DNA of 64,000 bases from Rhizobium johnstonii 3841 (GCF_000009265.1 NC_008380.1:2485501-2549500); one strand, 5' to 3'; shown: positions 35,166 through 47,817, numbered from the stretch's first letter. The notes: generated by a model from the sequence alone, not told the origin. A program made the numbers and translations.

Positions 35166-36641
35166 ATGATGAGCAAACATCTGTTCGACCTTCTTCTCAC
35201 GCCTGCCGAAATGGCCGCCGTCGACGCGGCTGCGGCCGCATCCGGCATCGACTCCTTCGGCCTGATGGAGAAGGCAGGTGCCTCGGTCGCAGCTGCGGCT
35301 CTGCGCCTTCATCCCGGAGCGTTGCGTTTCGTCATACTCTGCGGACCCGGCAACAATGGTGGCGACGCCTATGTCGCAGCCCGTCATCTGCATGAGAGCG
35401 GGGCGAGGGTGGCGCTCTTCCACCTCGGCGATCCCATGCGGCTGAAGGGTGATGCCGCCCGCGCCCGCATCGGCTGCGCATTGGAGGGACAGGGGCTCGA
35501 CCTCTATCGGCCCGAAACCGGCGACGTCGTCGTCGATGGCCTGTTCGGGGCGGGGCTTGGCCGCGCGGTGTCGGCCGATGTGCGCGCGCTGATCGAGCGC
35601 GTCACCGAGGCCGCTATTCCCGTGCTCGCCATCGATCTGCCCTCCGGCCTCGATGGTCGCACCGGCAAGGTGCTGGGTGCCGCCTTCCGGGCCTGCAACA
35701 CCATCACCTTCATGACCCGCAAGCCCGGCCATCTGCTGATGCCGGGCAGGGAGCTTTGCGGTGAATTGGAGGTCTTCGACATCGGTATCCCCGCCCGCAT
35801 CGTCAGGGCTGAGGCAGGCGGTATCATCGCCGAGAACACGCCGGATGCCTGGAAGAGTGCGCTGCCGGCCGGGCAGCTGGAAACCCACAAATACAAGCGC
35901 GGTCATCTGGTCGTCTTCTCCGGCGAGGCCGACAAGACGGGTGCGGCGCGCATGTCAGCGATCTCGGGCCTGAAAGCCGGCGCCGGCCTGGTGACGATCG
36001 CCGCCCCCCGCGCGGCGATAGCCGCCAATGCCGCGCATCTGACCGCCGTCATGCTGCATGCCATCGACGACGAGGCCGACCTCGGCGACTGGCTCTCCGA
36101 CAAGCGGCTGCAGACCTTCGTCCTCGGCCCCGGTTTCGGCATCGGCGCCAGGGCGCGCGGCTTCGTCTCGGCCCTTGCCGATCGTCATCTGGTACTCGAT
36201 GCCGACGGCATCTCCTCGTTCAAGGACGATCCGCAACAGCTGTTCGATCTTTTCCGGGGTGAGCCGCGTCTGGTGCTGACACCGCACGAGGGCGAATTCG
36301 CGCGGCTCTTTCCCGATATCGGCGGCGACGATGGCCTCGGCAAGGTGGATAAGGCTGTGGCCGCCGCCCGCCGCGCCAATGCCGCGATCATTTACAAAGG
36401 CGCCGATACCGTCATCGCAGCACCCGACGGCCGTGCGCTCATCAATACCAATGCTCCCGTCTGGCTTGCCACCGCCGGTTCCGGCGACGTGCTTGCAGGC
36501 ATCATCGGCGGCTTGCTCGCTCAGGGCCTGCCGGCCTTCGAGGCCGCGGCTGCCGGCGTCTGGCTGCACGGCAAGGCCGGCCAACGCGCCGGCAAGGGGC
36601 TGACGGCGGAGGAGCTTGCAGCCGAGGTATTGCCGCTTTAG
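35166..36641 (+). CDS. nnr: Bifunctional NAD(P)HX epimerase / ADP-dependent NAD(P)HX dehydratase
   Basis: A metabolite-repair enzyme that restores damaged hydrated NAD(P)H. It has about 491 residues if started at ATG 35166; a TTG three codons upstream and ATG 35169 are alternatives. The N-terminal YjeF_N epimerase domain has GPGNNGGDAYVAARHL and VVDGLFGAGLGR. The C-terminal ribokinase-like dehydratase domain has HKYKRGHLVVFSGE, GPGFGIG, LTPHEGEFARLFPD and TAGSGDVLAGIIGGLLAQG with the catalytic Asp. It is divergent from glnB. Confidence 0.93.
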   Translation: MMSKHLFDLLLTPAEMAAVDAAAAASGIDSFGLMEKAGASVAAAALRLHPGALRFVILCGPGNNGGDAYVAARHLHESGARVALFHLGDPMRLKGDAARARIGCALEGQGLDLYRPETGDVVVDGLFGAGLGRAVSADVRALIERVTEAAIPVLAIDLPSGLDGRTGKVLGAAFRACNTITFMTRKPGHLLMPGRELCGELEVFDIGIPARIVRAEAGGIIAENTPDAWKSALPAGQLETHKYKRGHLVVFSGEADKTGAARMSAISGLKAGAGLVTIAAPRAAIAANAAHLTAVMLHAIDDEADLGDWLSDKRLQTFVLGPGFGIGARARGFVSALADRHLVLDADGISSFKDDPQQLFDLFRGEPRLVLTPHEGEFARLFPDIGGDDGLGKVDKAVAAARRANAAIIYKGADTVIAAPDGRALINTNAPVWLATAGSGDVLAGIIGGLLAQGLPAFEAAAAGVWLHGKAGQRAGKGLTAEELAAEVLPL

Positions 36642-36690
36642 CGCCGCCGTGTGTCCTTTGGGACGCACAAAGGACACTCTAACTCTTGCA
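36642..36690 (+). repeat. Dispersed palindromic repeat, partial copy 4
   Basis: The sequence after the nnr stop (GCGCCGCCGTGTCCTTTGGG and onward) matches the GC-rich half of the repeat family; its hairpin GTGTCCTTT/AAAGGACAC is perfect (36651-36677). The AT-rich half is missing. The rest of the 313-base gap up to 36954 shows no convincing gene. Confidence 0.65.
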
Positions 36691-36954
36691 ATCCTGGCGC
36701 TTCTCTGCCCCGTCGAACGCGCGGAGACGCTGATCCGCATCGACGAGGAGCGCAAATTCTTGAACCGGCAGAGCGATTTGTCGTGGGCTTCGCAGAAACG
36801 GGAACGGCAGGTCTGTCCTCCGCTGGACCAGTTGAATAACGGCCATTGTCGTCGCGATCCTTGCGTGGCATCTTCCCGGCGGAGGATTCCGCGTCTCATT
36901 GACGGGCATTTCCGTTTTTTACTGCGTAAGTTTGTCTTCCCGACGGAGGCTCGA

Positions 36955-37971
36955 ATGAGTGTTGGCCTGATCGCCCTTCTTGATGATATCGCGGCATTGG
37001 CCAAGGTGGCTGCGGCGTCGCTTGACGATATTGCCGGCCAGGCGGCCAAGGCAGGCGCGAAAGCGGCCGGCGTCGTCATTGACGATGCTGCAGTCACACC
37101 TCGCTACGTCACTGGATTTTCGGCAGCGCGCGAATTGCCGATCATCGGCAAGATCACGCTCGGCTCGCTGAAGAACAAGCTGCTGATCCTGCTTCCGGCA
37201 GCACTGATCCTGAGCCTTGTCGCACCGCAGGCGATCACGCCGCTGCTGATGATCGGCGGGCTTTATCTCTGCTACGAGGGTGTGGAAAAAGTCTACGAAC
37301 TGTTGATGCCGCATGCGGCCCACGCCCATGAATCGGCGCTCGAGGCGACGAGCCTCGATGCCAAATCGATAGAAGACGAGAAGGTTGCCGGTGCGATCAA
37401 GACGGATTTCATCCTGTCGGCCGAGATCATGGCGATTACGCTCGCCGCGGTGCCGTCCGGCAGCATGTTCACGCAGGCCCTCATCCTTGCCGTCGTTGGA
37501 CTGGGCATCACGGTCTTGGTCTATGGCGGCGTGGCGCTTATCGTGAAGGCCGATGATCTCGGTCTGATGCTGGCGCGCGTGCAGACGGCATCGGCGATGG
37601 GCGCCTTCTTGCGCTCGATCGGAAAGGGGCTTGTTACAGGCATGCCTTATTTTCTGAAAGTGCTCGGCATTGTCGGAACGGCCGCCATGATCTGGGTCGG
37701 TGGCGGCATCATCGTTCACGGCCTCGAAGCCTATGGCGTCAGTGGCCTTGCGCATCTGATCCATGATGCCGGCGAGGCGACGGCGCATGCCATTCCCGTT
37801 CTGGCATCCGTGCTGCGCTGGATCGTCGAGGCCGCAGGAGCTGGCATCGTCGGGATCGTCGCCGGCTTGATCGCAATTCCGGTCGCAGGCTACGCCGTCT
37901 CGCCGCTATGGCGGTACCTCAAATCGCTCCTGCCGCACCGGAAAGAGGCGCTGGCGAACGAGAAGAAATGA
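36955..37971 (+). CDS. DUF808 (YedI-like) inner-membrane protein
   Basis: A 338-residue membrane protein of unknown function. The start MSVGLIALLDDIAALAKVAA follows a CGGAGG site; the open frame upstream runs through the repeat and is not coding. The N-terminal helix (DDIAGQAAKAGAKAAGVVID) and the motif AVTPRYVTGFSAARELPII are DUF808 hallmarks, followed by about seven hydrophobic helices and a basic C-terminus (LPHRKEALANEKK). It is convergent with the DUF72 gene. Confidence 0.88.
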   Translation: MSVGLIALLDDIAALAKVAAASLDDIAGQAAKAGAKAAGVVIDDAAVTPRYVTGFSAARELPIIGKITLGSLKNKLLILLPAALILSLVAPQAITPLLMIGGLYLCYEGVEKVYELLMPHAAHAHESALEATSLDAKSIEDEKVAGAIKTDFILSAEIMAITLAAVPSGSMFTQALILAVVGLGITVLVYGGVALIVKADDLGLMLARVQTASAMGAFLRSIGKGLVTGMPYFLKVLGIVGTAAMIWVGGGIIVHGLEAYGVSGLAHLIHDAGEATAHAIPVLASVLRWIVEAAGAGIVGIVAGLIAIPVAGYAVSPLWRYLKSLLPHRKEALANEKK

Positions 37972-38001
37972 AGCCTGCCGTTATCGGCGGGCCAGCCCGC
38001 C

Positions 38002-38808
38002 CTATTTCGCCAGCGCCTGCTGCAGGGCGATCGCCCCGTGCGGCGCATTGACCTTGCCCTCGTGGATCATGAAGGCGAAGACGTCGCGCGGCTCGGTCTT
38101 CACCTTGCGATCTCCATCGATCAGCGGCAGATCATCAGGAACCTTGCCCTCGGCCCAGGTCTCCAGCCGGTCTGCCCAGGCCTTCAGGTCCTTTTCCGGG
38201 TAGCAGGTCGGGATATCGTCCGAGCCCTTCTGCAGCCTGGCATAGACGAAATCGGCCGTCACGTCGGCGATCATCGGATATTCGAAATGTTCAGCGCAAA
38301 CAGGCGCTACGCCGTATTTCGAAAGCAGCGCCACGAACTCCGGCACCTTGAAGGAATCGTGCCGCACCTCGACCACGTGGCGGAGCGCCAACCCATCCTG
38401 TTTTGCCGGCAGCAGCTTCAGGAAGGCTTCGAAATCTTGCGCATCGAACCTCTTCGTCGGTGCGAACTGCCACAGCAGCGGCCCGAGATGATCGCCGAGT
38501 TCGCTGATGCCCGATGACAGAAACCGCTCCATCGATTCACCGGCTTCGGCAAGCACCCGCCGATTGGTGACGAAACGTGTCGCCTTCAGCGAGAAGATGA
38601 AACCGTCGGGCACGTCAGCCGCCCATTTGGCAAAGACCGCAGGCTTCTGCGTGCTGTAATAGGTGCCGTTGACCTCGATGACCTTCAGCTGGCGGCTGGC
38701 ATAATTCAGCTCGTCCTTCTGCTTCAGGCTCTCGGGAAAGAAATGCCCGCGCCAGGGCTCGAAGGTCCAGCCGCCGACGCCGGTGCGGATAGTGCCGGAT
38801 TTCGTCAT
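38002..38808 (-). CDS. DUF72 family protein
   Basis: A 268-residue protein of the TIM-barrel-like DUF72 (YecE) family. Visible family patterns are GVGGWTFEPWRGHFFP, VEVNGTYYSTQKP, FSLKATRFVTN, LLWQFAPTKRF, VEVRHDSF and FVYARLQKGSDD. The activity is unknown. It lies after the uvrA-GNAT pair on the same strand, separated by 24 bases, so it may be cotranscribed. Confidence 0.87.
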   Translation of the reverse strand: MTKSGTIRTGVGGWTFEPWRGHFFPESLKQKDELNYASRQLKVIEVNGTYYSTQKPAVFAKWAADVPDGFIFSLKATRFVTNRRVLAEAGESMERFLSSGISELGDHLGPLLWQFAPTKRFDAQDFEAFLKLLPAKQDGLALRHVVEVRHDSFKVPEFVALLSKYGVAPVCAEHFEYPMIADVTADFVYARLQKGSDDIPTCYPEKDLKAWADRLETWAEGKVPDDLPLIDGDRKVKTEPRDVFAFMIHEGKVNAPHGAIALQQALAK

Positions 38809-38832
38809 GTCGTCCTCCCAGTTCGCAGCCGC

Positions 38833-39294
38833 TCAGGCCGCATCGATCTCTTTCGTCATGTCGACGAGTGTCCATCCTGGCCGATAAGGGTTTGGCCGGC
38901 GACCCGTTTCCTGAAACCCGAAGGCGCAGTAGAGCGCGATATTCCGCTCCATCCGCGCATTCGTGTAGAGGCGGATCTCCGGCACGGCCAATTCCCGCGC
39001 CTTGCCTTCCAGCCAACGCAGCATCGCCAGTCCATGGCCGGCACCCTGAAACGCCGGCGAGACCGCGATGCTGAACAGCATGAGGTGATCGGAATGCTGC
39101 TCGGCGACCACCAGGCCGGCCGTTTGCCCGCCGATCTCGCGCAGCCAAACCTCGCCGCGTTCGATCCGCGGCGTGTAATCCTCCGTCACCGGCATCGGCG
39201 GAGCGCCGAAGAGCTCGCTATAGGGCCGATAAGCGGCTGTTGTCAGCGTCGCGATCGTTTCCAGATCATCGGGCGACGCTGGCCTCATCGTCAT
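38833..39294 (-). CDS. GNAT-family N-acetyltransferase
   Basis: A 153-residue acetyl-CoA-dependent acetyltransferase. The core has [20 protein letters not shown], where QGAGHGLA is the acetyl-CoA pyrophosphate-binding motif A, and the [20 protein letters not shown] motif B. The start overlaps the uvrA stop by 4 bases (ATGA), so it is translated with uvrA and may be under the same SOS control. The substrate is unknown. Confidence 0.87.
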   Translation of the reverse strand: MTMRPASPDDLETIATLTTAAYRPYSELFGAPPMPVTEDYTPRIERGEVWLREIGGQTAGLVVAEQHSDHLMLFSIAVSPAFQGAGHGLAMLRWLEGKARELAVPEIRLYTNARMERNIALYCAFGFQETGRRPNPYRPGWTLVDMTKEIDAA

Positions 39295-42212
39295 TCCGCC
39301 GCCACCGCCTTCTTCGCCGGCCGCCGTTCCAGCAATTCTTTCAGGAACTGCCCGGTATAGGACCGCTTCTCCTTGACGATCGCTTCGGGCGTGCCGGTTG
39401 CGACGATCTCACCGCCGCCGTCGCCGCCTTCGGGGCCGAAATCGAGCACCCAATCGGCCGTCTTGATGACTTCGAGATTATGCTCGATCACCACCACCGA
39501 ATTGCCCTGGTTGACCAGTTCGTGCAGCATTTCGAGCAGTTTGGCGACGTCGTGGAAATGCAGGCCGGTCGTCGGTTCGTCGAGAATGTAGAGCGTGCGT
39601 CCGGTCGAGCGTTTCGACAGCTCCTTGGCAAGCTTGACGCGCTGCGCCTCGCCGCCCGAGAGCGTATTCGCCTGCTGGCCGACCTTGATATAACCGAGAC
39701 CGACATCCTTCAGCGCTTGCAGCTTGTCGCGCACCGCAGGCACCGCCGCGAAGAAATCGACGCCTTCCTCCACCGTCATGTCGAGCACGTCGGCGATTGA
39801 CCTCTGTTTGAAGGTGACGTTGAGTGTCTCGCGATTGTAGCGCTTGCCGTGGCAGACGTCGCAGGTGACGTAGACATCGGGCAGGAAGTGCATCTCGATC
39901 TTGATGACGCCGTCGCCCTGGCAGGCCTCGCAGCGCCCGCCCTTGACGTTGAAGGAGAAACGGCCCGGCTGGTAGCCGCGGGCCTTTGCCTCCGGCAGGC
40001 CGGCGAACCAGTCGCGGATCGGCGTGAAGGCGCCGGTATAGGTTGCCGGGTTCGAGCGCGGCGTGCGGCCGATCGGCGATTGATCGATGTCGATCACCTT
40101 GTCGATATGCTCGAAGCCGTCGATGCGGTCGTGATCGGCCGGGTTTTCACGCGCGCCCATGACGCGGCGTGCTGCCGATTTATAGAGCGTTTCGATCAGG
40201 AAGGTGGATTTGCCGCCGCCGGAAACGCCGGTCACCGCCGTGAACACGCCGAGCGGAATCGACGCCGTGACGTTCTTCAGATTGTTGCCGCGCGCGCCGA
40301 CCACCTTGATCTCGCGGCCTTTCTTCGGCTTGCGGCGTTCGTCGGGAACGGGAACGCCGAGTTCGCCGGAGAGATATTTGCCGGTCAGCGACTTCGGATT
40401 GGCCATGATATCCTGCGGCGTGCCATGGGCGATGACCTGGCCGCCGTGAATGCCGGCGGCCGGGCCGATATCGACCACGTCGTCGGCCGACAGGATCGCA
40501 TCCTCGTCATGTTCGACGACAATGACGGTGTTGCCGATGTCGCGCAGGTGCTTCAGCGTGTCGAGCAGCCGGGCATTATCGCGCTGATGCAGGCCGATCG
40601 ACGGTTCGTCGAGCACGTAAAGCACGCCCGTCAGCCCCGAACCGATCTGCGAGGCGAGCCGGATGCGCTGGCTCTCGCCGCCCGACAACGTGCCGGAATT
40701 GCGCGACAGGCTGAGATATTCCAGACCGACATCGTTGAGGAAGCGCAGCCGGTCGCGGATCTCCTTGAGGATGCGCACGGCGATCTCGTTCTGCTTGGCA
40801 TTGAAGCTTGCCGGCAGCGTCTCGAACCAGTCGCGGGCGACGCGGATCGACATACCGGTAACTTCGCCGATATGCAGCGTGTCGATCTTCACCGCTAGGG
40901 CCTCGGGCTTCAGGCGGAAGCCGTTGCAGGAAGGGCAGGGGGCGGCCGACATGAAGCGCTCGATATCCTCGCGCGCCCAGGCGGAATCGGTCTCTTTCCA
41001 GCGGCGCTCGAGATTGGTGATGATTCCTTCGAAATTCTTCTGCGTCGTGTACGAGCGGGCGCCGTCGGCATAGTGGAATTCGATCTTGTCGTTGGTGCCG
41101 TTGAGGATGACGTTCTTGGCCTCGTCGGACAGATCGTTCCAGCGGGTGCCGAGCTTGAAGCCGTAATGTTTGCCGAGCGCTTCCAGCGTCTGATTGTAAT
41201 AGGGCGAGGTCGACTTGGCCCAGGGCGCGATCGCCCCGTCGCGCAGCGTCCGCTCGGGCTCGGGCACGATCAGATCCGGATCGATCTTCTGCTGGGCGCC
41301 GAGGCCGTCGCAGGTCGGGCAGGCGCCGAAGGGATTGTTGAAGGAGAAGAGCCTGGGTTCGATCTCCGGAATCGTGAAGCCCGAGACCGGGCAGGCAAAC
41401 TTCTCCGAAAACAGCACGCGTTCATGCGTCTCGTTCAGCGACTTGTTGGCCGAGCCGCCGGCCGACGTCTCTTCCGGCGGCAGCGGCTTGTCGGCGAATT
41501 CGGCGACCGCCAGCCCGTCGGCAAGCTTCAGGCAGGTCTCCAGGCTGTCGGCCAGGCGCGCCGAGACATCCGAGCGCACGACGATGCGGTCGACCACCAC
41601 GTCGATGTCGTGCTTGTATTTCTTGTCGAGCACCGGCGCCTCGGCGATCTCGTAGAACTGCCCGTCGACCTTGACGCGCTGGAAGCCTTTTTTCATCAGC
41701 TCCGCCAGTTCCTTCTTGTATTCGCCCTTGCGCCCGCGCACGAGCGGCGCGAGGATATAGAGACGGGTGCCCTCGCCGAAATCGAGGATTCGGTCGACCA
41801 TCTGGCTGACGGTCTGGCTTTCGATCGGCAGGCCGGTCGCCGGCGAATAGGGAACGCCGACGCGGGCAAAGAGCAGGCGCATATAGTCGTAGATCTCGGT
41901 GACGGTGCCGACCGTCGAGCGCGGATTGCGCGAGGTGGTCTTCTGCTCGATGGAGATCGCCGGCGACAGCCCGTCGATCTGGTCGACGTCGGGCTTCTGC
42001 ATCATCTCGAGAAACTGGCGGGCATAGGCCGACAGGCTCTCGACATAGCGCCGCTGGCCCTCGGCATAGATCGTGTCGAAGGCAAGCGAGGATTTGCCTG
42101 AACCCGAAAGCCCGGTCATGACGATCAGCTTGTTACGCGGCAGATCGAGATCGATGCTCTTGAGATTATGCTCGCGCGCGCCGCGGATGGAGATCGTCTT
42201 CAGTTCGCTCAT
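39291..42212 (-). CDS. uvrA: Excinuclease ABC subunit A
   Basis: The damage-recognition ATPase of nucleotide excision repair. The 973-residue protein has two ABC ATPase modules: Walker [13 protein letters not shown] (about residue 34) and [15 protein letters not shown] (about 670), with signatures [14 protein letters not shown] and [14 protein letters not shown], and zinc modules at [20 protein letters not shown] and [20 protein letters not shown]. Full length. Divergent from ssb with a shared LexA-type box between them; a GNAT gene is coupled downstream. Confidence 0.98.
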   Translation of the reverse strand: MSELKTISIRGAREHNLKSIDLDLPRNKLIVMTGLSGSGKSSLAFDTIYAEGQRRYVESLSAYARQFLEMMQKPDVDQIDGLSPAISIEQKTTSRNPRSTVGTVTEIYDYMRLLFARVGVPYSPATGLPIESQTVSQMVDRILDFGEGTRLYILAPLVRGRKGEYKKELAELMKKGFQRVKVDGQFYEIAEAPVLDKKYKHDIDVVVDRIVVRSDVSARLADSLETCLKLADGLAVAEFADKPLPPEETSAGGSANKSLNETHERVLFSEKFACPVSGFTIPEIEPRLFSFNNPFGACPTCDGLGAQQKIDPDLIVPEPERTLRDGAIAPWAKSTSPYYNQTLEALGKHYGFKLGTRWNDLSDEAKNVILNGTNDKIEFHYADGARSYTTQKNFEGIITNLERRWKETDSAWAREDIERFMSAAPCPSCNGFRLKPEALAVKIDTLHIGEVTGMSIRVARDWFETLPASFNAKQNEIAVRILKEIRDRLRFLNDVGLEYLSLSRNSGTLSGGESQRIRLASQIGSGLTGVLYVLDEPSIGLHQRDNARLLDTLKHLRDIGNTVIVVEHDEDAILSADDVVDIGPAAGIHGGQVIAHGTPQDIMANPKSLTGKYLSGELGVPVPDERRKPKKGREIKVVGARGNNLKNVTASIPLGVFTAVTGVSGGGKSTFLIETLYKSAARRVMGARENPADHDRIDGFEHIDKVIDIDQSPIGRTPRSNPATYTGAFTPIRDWFAGLPEAKARGYQPGRFSFNVKGGRCEACQGDGVIKIEMHFLPDVYVTCDVCHGKRYNRETLNVTFKQRSIADVLDMTVEEGVDFFAAVPAVRDKLQALKDVGLGYIKVGQQANTLSGGEAQRVKLAKELSKRSTGRTLYILDEPTTGLHFHDVAKLLEMLHELVNQGNSVVVIEHNLEVIKTADWVLDFGPEGGDGGGEIVATGTPEAIVKEKRSYTGQFLKELLERRPAKKAVAAE

Positions 42213-42311
42213 CGTCTCTGCTTTGGTTTTCTGGATAACAGCCCTTATTTAGTGATGCCGACGGGCGAGTCGAGGCTGAATATCCGCAAGGGCACAAGGT
42301 TTTCGATTCTG

Positions 42312-42351
42312 TTGACAGGATCATACGGATAAACTAGAACAAATAAAGAAC
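42312..42351 (+). promoter_or_regulatory. ssb promoter with overlapping LexA (SOS) box
   Basis: TTGACA (42312-42317), a 17-base spacer and TAGAAC (42335-42340) make a good sigma-70 promoter for ssb. GAAC-AAATAAA-GAAC at 42337-42351 is an exact match to the alphaproteobacterial LexA box GAAC-N7-GAAC and overlaps the -10, so LexA should repress ssb. As the only box in the 262-base divergent gap, it probably also controls uvrA, 125 bases away. Confidence 0.88.
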
Positions 42352-42474
42352 AAAATTCCTGATGGATAAAGATGTGGATTAAATGCCGCCCATGCGCATC
42401 GGCGGTCCGTGATGGTTTAAGGTGCGCCGATCGATTAAACGCCGCCGGGCAGGGCGGCAGGCAGGGTGAGAAGC

Positions 42475-42984
42475 ATGGCTGGTAGCGTGAATAAGGTAAT
42501 TCTGATTGGAAACGTCGGTGCGGACCCCGAAATCCGCCGCACTCAGGATGGCCGGCCGATCGCCAATCTTCGTATCGCGACCTCGGAGACTTGGCGCGAC
42601 CGCAATTCCGGCGAGCGCCGTGAAAAGACTGAATGGCACACTGTCGTCGTCTTCAACGAGGGCCTCTGCAAGGTCGTCGAGCAATATGTGAAGAAGGGCG
42701 CCAAGCTCTATATCGAAGGCCAGCTGCAGACCCGCAAATGGCAGGACCAGCAGGGCCAGGATCGCTACAGCACGGAAGTGGTGCTGCAGGGTTTCGGCTC
42801 GACGCTTACGATGCTCGACGGCCGCGGTGAAGGTGGCGGTGCGAGCGGCGGCCGTGGCAGTGCCGGTGGCGGCAACGATTATGGCGACGATTACGGCGCC
42901 CCGGCTCCCGCCTCATCGCCGAGCCGCGGCGGTGGCGGCGGCGGCAACTTCTCGCGGGATCTCGATGATGACATCCCGTTCTGA
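42475..42984 (+). CDS. ssb: Single-stranded DNA-binding protein
   Basis: A 169-residue tetrameric SSB. The OB fold covers about residues 1-110 ([48 protein letters not shown]). A Gly/Ser-rich linker leads to the conserved acidic tip DDDIPF, through which SSB recruits repair and replication proteins. The start at 42475 gives the standard N-terminus. Preceded by an SOS-controlled promoter and ended by a strong terminator. Confidence 0.97.
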   Translation: MAGSVNKVILIGNVGADPEIRRTQDGRPIANLRIATSETWRDRNSGERREKTEWHTVVVFNEGLCKVVEQYVKKGAKLYIEGQLQTRKWQDQQGQDRYSTEVVLQGFGSTLTMLDGRGEGGGASGGRGSAGGGNDYGDDYGAPAPASSPSRGGGGGGNFSRDLDDDIPF

Positions 42985-43018
42985 TCGGTAGCCTTTCCTG
43001 GCTGGTGAAAGACTTGAG

Positions 43019-43058
43019 AGAGCATGATGCCTTGGATGGCGTCATGCTCTTTTTCTTT
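43019..43058 (+). terminator. Intrinsic terminator of ssb
   Basis: A 13-bp stem AGAGCATGATGCC/GGCGTCATGCTCT with one G-U pair and a TTGGAT loop, then TTTTTCTTTG. It lies about 35 bases after the ssb stop. Confidence 0.92.
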
Positions 43059-43108
43059 GATTTCGCGGCAGATCGTTCAGACCGGGCCTCAATCGTCTAC
43101 GGCCGCTT

Positions 43109-43756
43109 TCAGTGCGGTGTCGCGCTGATCAGATTGAACGCCGATTTCGCCCCGTCGACGACGAACTGTGCGGCAAGGGCGGCGAGGATGACGCCGAGGA
43201 GTCGCGTCAGGATGGCCCGGCCGGTGACGCCGAGGAAACGGTCCAGCCTTTCGGCGATGAGCAGCATGAGGAAGGTCAGCAGCAGATTGGCGGCAATGAC
43301 GCCGATCAGTTGCGCTTTCCCGATCGAGGTGGCCAGCGTGCCGGCCAGCAGGATTGTCGCCGAGATCGCACCCGGGCCGGCAATCAGCGGCAAGGCGAGG
43401 GGGAAGACGGCGATATTCTCGATATGATCCTTGGTGATCGCCGCCTCGGTCGCCTTCTCTTTGCGCTGCTGCCGCCTCTCGAACACCATCTCGAAGGCGA
43501 TCCAGAACAGCAGCAGCCCGCCGGCGATGCGGAAGGCGCCGATCGAAATCCCGAGCACGCCGAGAACGCCTGCGCCAAACAGCGCGAAGACGGCGAGGAT
43601 GATGAAGGCGATGACCGAGCCGCGCAGCGCCACCTGCTTGCGCTCGGTTCGGCTCATGCCTGTCGTCAGCCCCAGAAAGATCGGCGCGAGCCCCGGTGGG
43701 TCGATGGTGACGAGCAGCGTCGTGAAGGCGTTGATCAATTGGTCGGCGCTTGCCAT
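43109..43756 (-). CDS. MarC-family integral membrane protein
   Basis: A 215-residue protein with six TM helices of the MarC/UPF0056 family. Family patterns are LLVTIDPPGLAPIFLGLT near the N-terminus, FRIAGGLLLFWIAFEMVF, and PLALPLIAGPGAISATILL. The family was once linked to multiple antibiotic resistance, but that role was not upheld and the function is unknown. It is convergent with ssb. Confidence 0.9.
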   Translation of the reverse strand: MASADQLINAFTTLLVTIDPPGLAPIFLGLTTGMSRTERKQVALRGSVIAFIILAVFALFGAGVLGVLGISIGAFRIAGGLLLFWIAFEMVFERRQQRKEKATEAAITKDHIENIAVFPLALPLIAGPGAISATILLAGTLATSIGKAQLIGVIAANLLLTFLMLLIAERLDRFLGVTGRAILTRLLGVILAALAAQFVVDGAKSAFNLISATPH

Positions 43757-43900
43757 CGGCTCTCCGGAACCCCATATGGGTGCGTGGTTTTTATGATTGT
43801 GAAGCGGGGATTTCGATTTGGCAAATATCCCGCGGCGGGCCGCGGCGGATTTGTCCGGTCCGGCCGCGCAACTTGCATGTTTTACCCTCTTTAAGCCGCA

Positions 43901-43947
43901 AAAGCCTGTTCAAAACGCGCTGGGAAATTGGCGCGGCAACAGGCTTT
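43901..43947 (+). other. Long hairpin in the gyrA leader
   Basis: AAAGCCTGTT (43901-43910) and AACAGGCTTT (43938-43947) pair perfectly over 10 bp, with an inner GCGC/GCGC stem, ending 45 bases upstream of the gyrA start. It would form in the mRNA leader if transcription begins upstream, or act as a palindromic operator. The 236-base gap to the MarC-family gene holds no gene. Confidence 0.6.
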
Positions 43948-43992
43948 CCGCTATAAATCTTCAAGTGATTCTAGAAGAGATCGTGATCTGTT

Positions 43993-46830
<2,838 letters not shown>

Positions 46831-46841
46831 TCAAATGAACG

Positions 46842-46864
46842 GGGCGGCTTCGAGCCGCCCTTTT
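46842..46864 (+). terminator. Intrinsic terminator of gyrA
   Basis: Stem GGGCGGCT/AGCCGCCC with a TCG loop and a TTTT tail, 11 bases after the stop. Confidence 0.9.
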
Positions 46865-47013
46865 CTGTTCAAGCCGCCGTTTTTCTTTTCAAACCGGATG
46901 ATCGTTGAGGACGACACCAAAAGAAAAAACCGGACGCTGGGTGCATCCGGCTTTGAATGGCCCTGGCGACGGAAGGGTGCCGCTCAAGGGCGGGAAGAGG
47001 AGAGAAAGGAACG

Positions 47014-47148
47014 TCAGAACGCTCTATGTTTTTCGTTCAGAGCCTTCACCTCTTCGCCTTCGCGCCGAAGCGCTGAAATCGTCGAGGCCACAGACACGAT
47101 GAACATGACGCTGATGAGGGCGGTGAGCACTGTCAAGATCGTGAACAT
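47014..47148 (-). CDS. Membrane microprotein, 44 aa
   Basis: A short reading frame with clear coding marks: ATG preceded by AGGAAAGGA at 6-11 bases, a hydrophobic N-terminal helix (MFTILTVLTALISVMFIVSV), then a charged, helical cytoplasmic tail (LRREGEEVKALNEKHRAF). It begins 36 bases after another microprotein of similar design, so the two form an operon on the minus strand, convergent with gyrA. I do not recognise a family. The single TM with charged tail suggests a regulatory subunit of a membrane complex, as a guess only. Confidence 0.65.
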   Translation of the reverse strand: MFTILTVLTALISVMFIVSVASTISALRREGEEVKALNEKHRAF

Positions 47149-47184
47149 AGGCATTCCTTTCCTGGGGAGTTGCGTTCTCGCCCC

Positions 47185-47340
47185 TCAGTACTGGCCCAGT
47201 ACGGCCGTGCGGGCCGAAGCATAGGGACCATAAACCTTGGACGTATCGACCTTCTGATCATAGAGAGCGACAGTTGCGGTCAGCATGCCCGTGACCATTA
47301 CCATCCAGAGCACGTTAATCATCGTAATCTTGCCGGGCAT
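47185..47340 (-). CDS. Membrane microprotein, 51 aa
   Basis: ATG preceded by GGAAGGAA at 6-12 bases. The N-terminal half is a TM helix (MINVLWMVMVTGMLTATVAL), the C-terminal half a polar segment rich in Tyr and Ala (YDQKVDTSKVYGPYASARTA) ending GQY. The first gene of the two-microprotein operon. No family is recognised. Good ribosome site, the hydrophobic-then-polar layout and tandem arrangement argue that it is real. Confidence 0.65.
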   Translation of the reverse strand: MPGKITMINVLWMVMVTGMLTATVALYDQKVDTSKVYGPYASARTAVLGQY

Positions 47341-47474
47341 TTTTATTCCTTCCGCGCCGCATCTATGTATCGGTTGAATGAACGCATCCGTCTGTAAATG
47401 GTTCCGCCGGATGTTGATCGGGTGTTTACCAATGCCGATCTGAAGCGACCTTGAATGTCTCGTTCATCTGGCAT

Positions 47475-47777
47475 TCAGATTCGAAGCTCTTTTTTTTCAC
47501 GCAGCCGGCCCTGAGCGCGCACGATCGCCGCATGCTCGACAAGCTCCGGCCGCACCCAGCTCATCTCGTATCGATCGACGAAATAGCCATAGGCCATCTC
47601 GGCGGCGAGGGAGGAAACGACGGCAAGTGCAACGAGCACGATCAGCATGGACCTGGTCTTTCGGGGAGCGCCGGATGCCGGAATGGCATCGGCTGCTTTG
47701 ATGATCGGAGTTAAGCAGATCCTGTCTGAAACAGTCTTGAACGGGCCATTCATTCGCCGTTTAACCGCCCGGCGCAT
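47475..47777 (-). CDS. Hypothetical single-pass membrane protein, 100 aa
   Basis: A probable gene with start at MRRAVKRRMNG (AAAGG at 6-10 bases); a shorter form starting MNGPFKTVSD at 47753 is possible. It has a basic N-terminus, one TM helix (MLIVLVALAVVSSLAAEMAY) and a charged tail VRPELVEHAAIVRAQGRLRE. The open frame continues upstream to 48053, but that part is the palindromic repeats, so the long version is rejected. No family is recognised. Confidence 0.55.
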   Translation of the reverse strand: MRRAVKRRMNGPFKTVSDRICLTPIIKAADAIPASGAPRKTRSMLIVLVALAVVSSLAAEMAYGYFVDRYEMSWVRPELVEHAAIVRAQGRLREKKELRI

Positions 47778-47781
47778 AACG

Positions 47782-47817
47782 GCCTTTACGCGTCTGAAAA
47801 GACGCGCGGCGCTGTAG
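47782..47817 (-). repeat. Dispersed palindromic repeat, partial copy 5
   Basis: Matches the GC-rich hairpin half of the family: CCTTTACGCGTCTGAAAAG, GACGCGCGGCGCTGTAG, with perfect CGCGTC/GACGCG stem. It abuts the left arm of the 272-bp element at 47815. Confidence 0.75.

Noticed and set aside
37987..38002. Hairpin GGCGGGC/GCCCGCC between the DUF808 and DUF72 genes as a terminator
   Set aside because: The loop would be only two bases and there is no T run on either strand.
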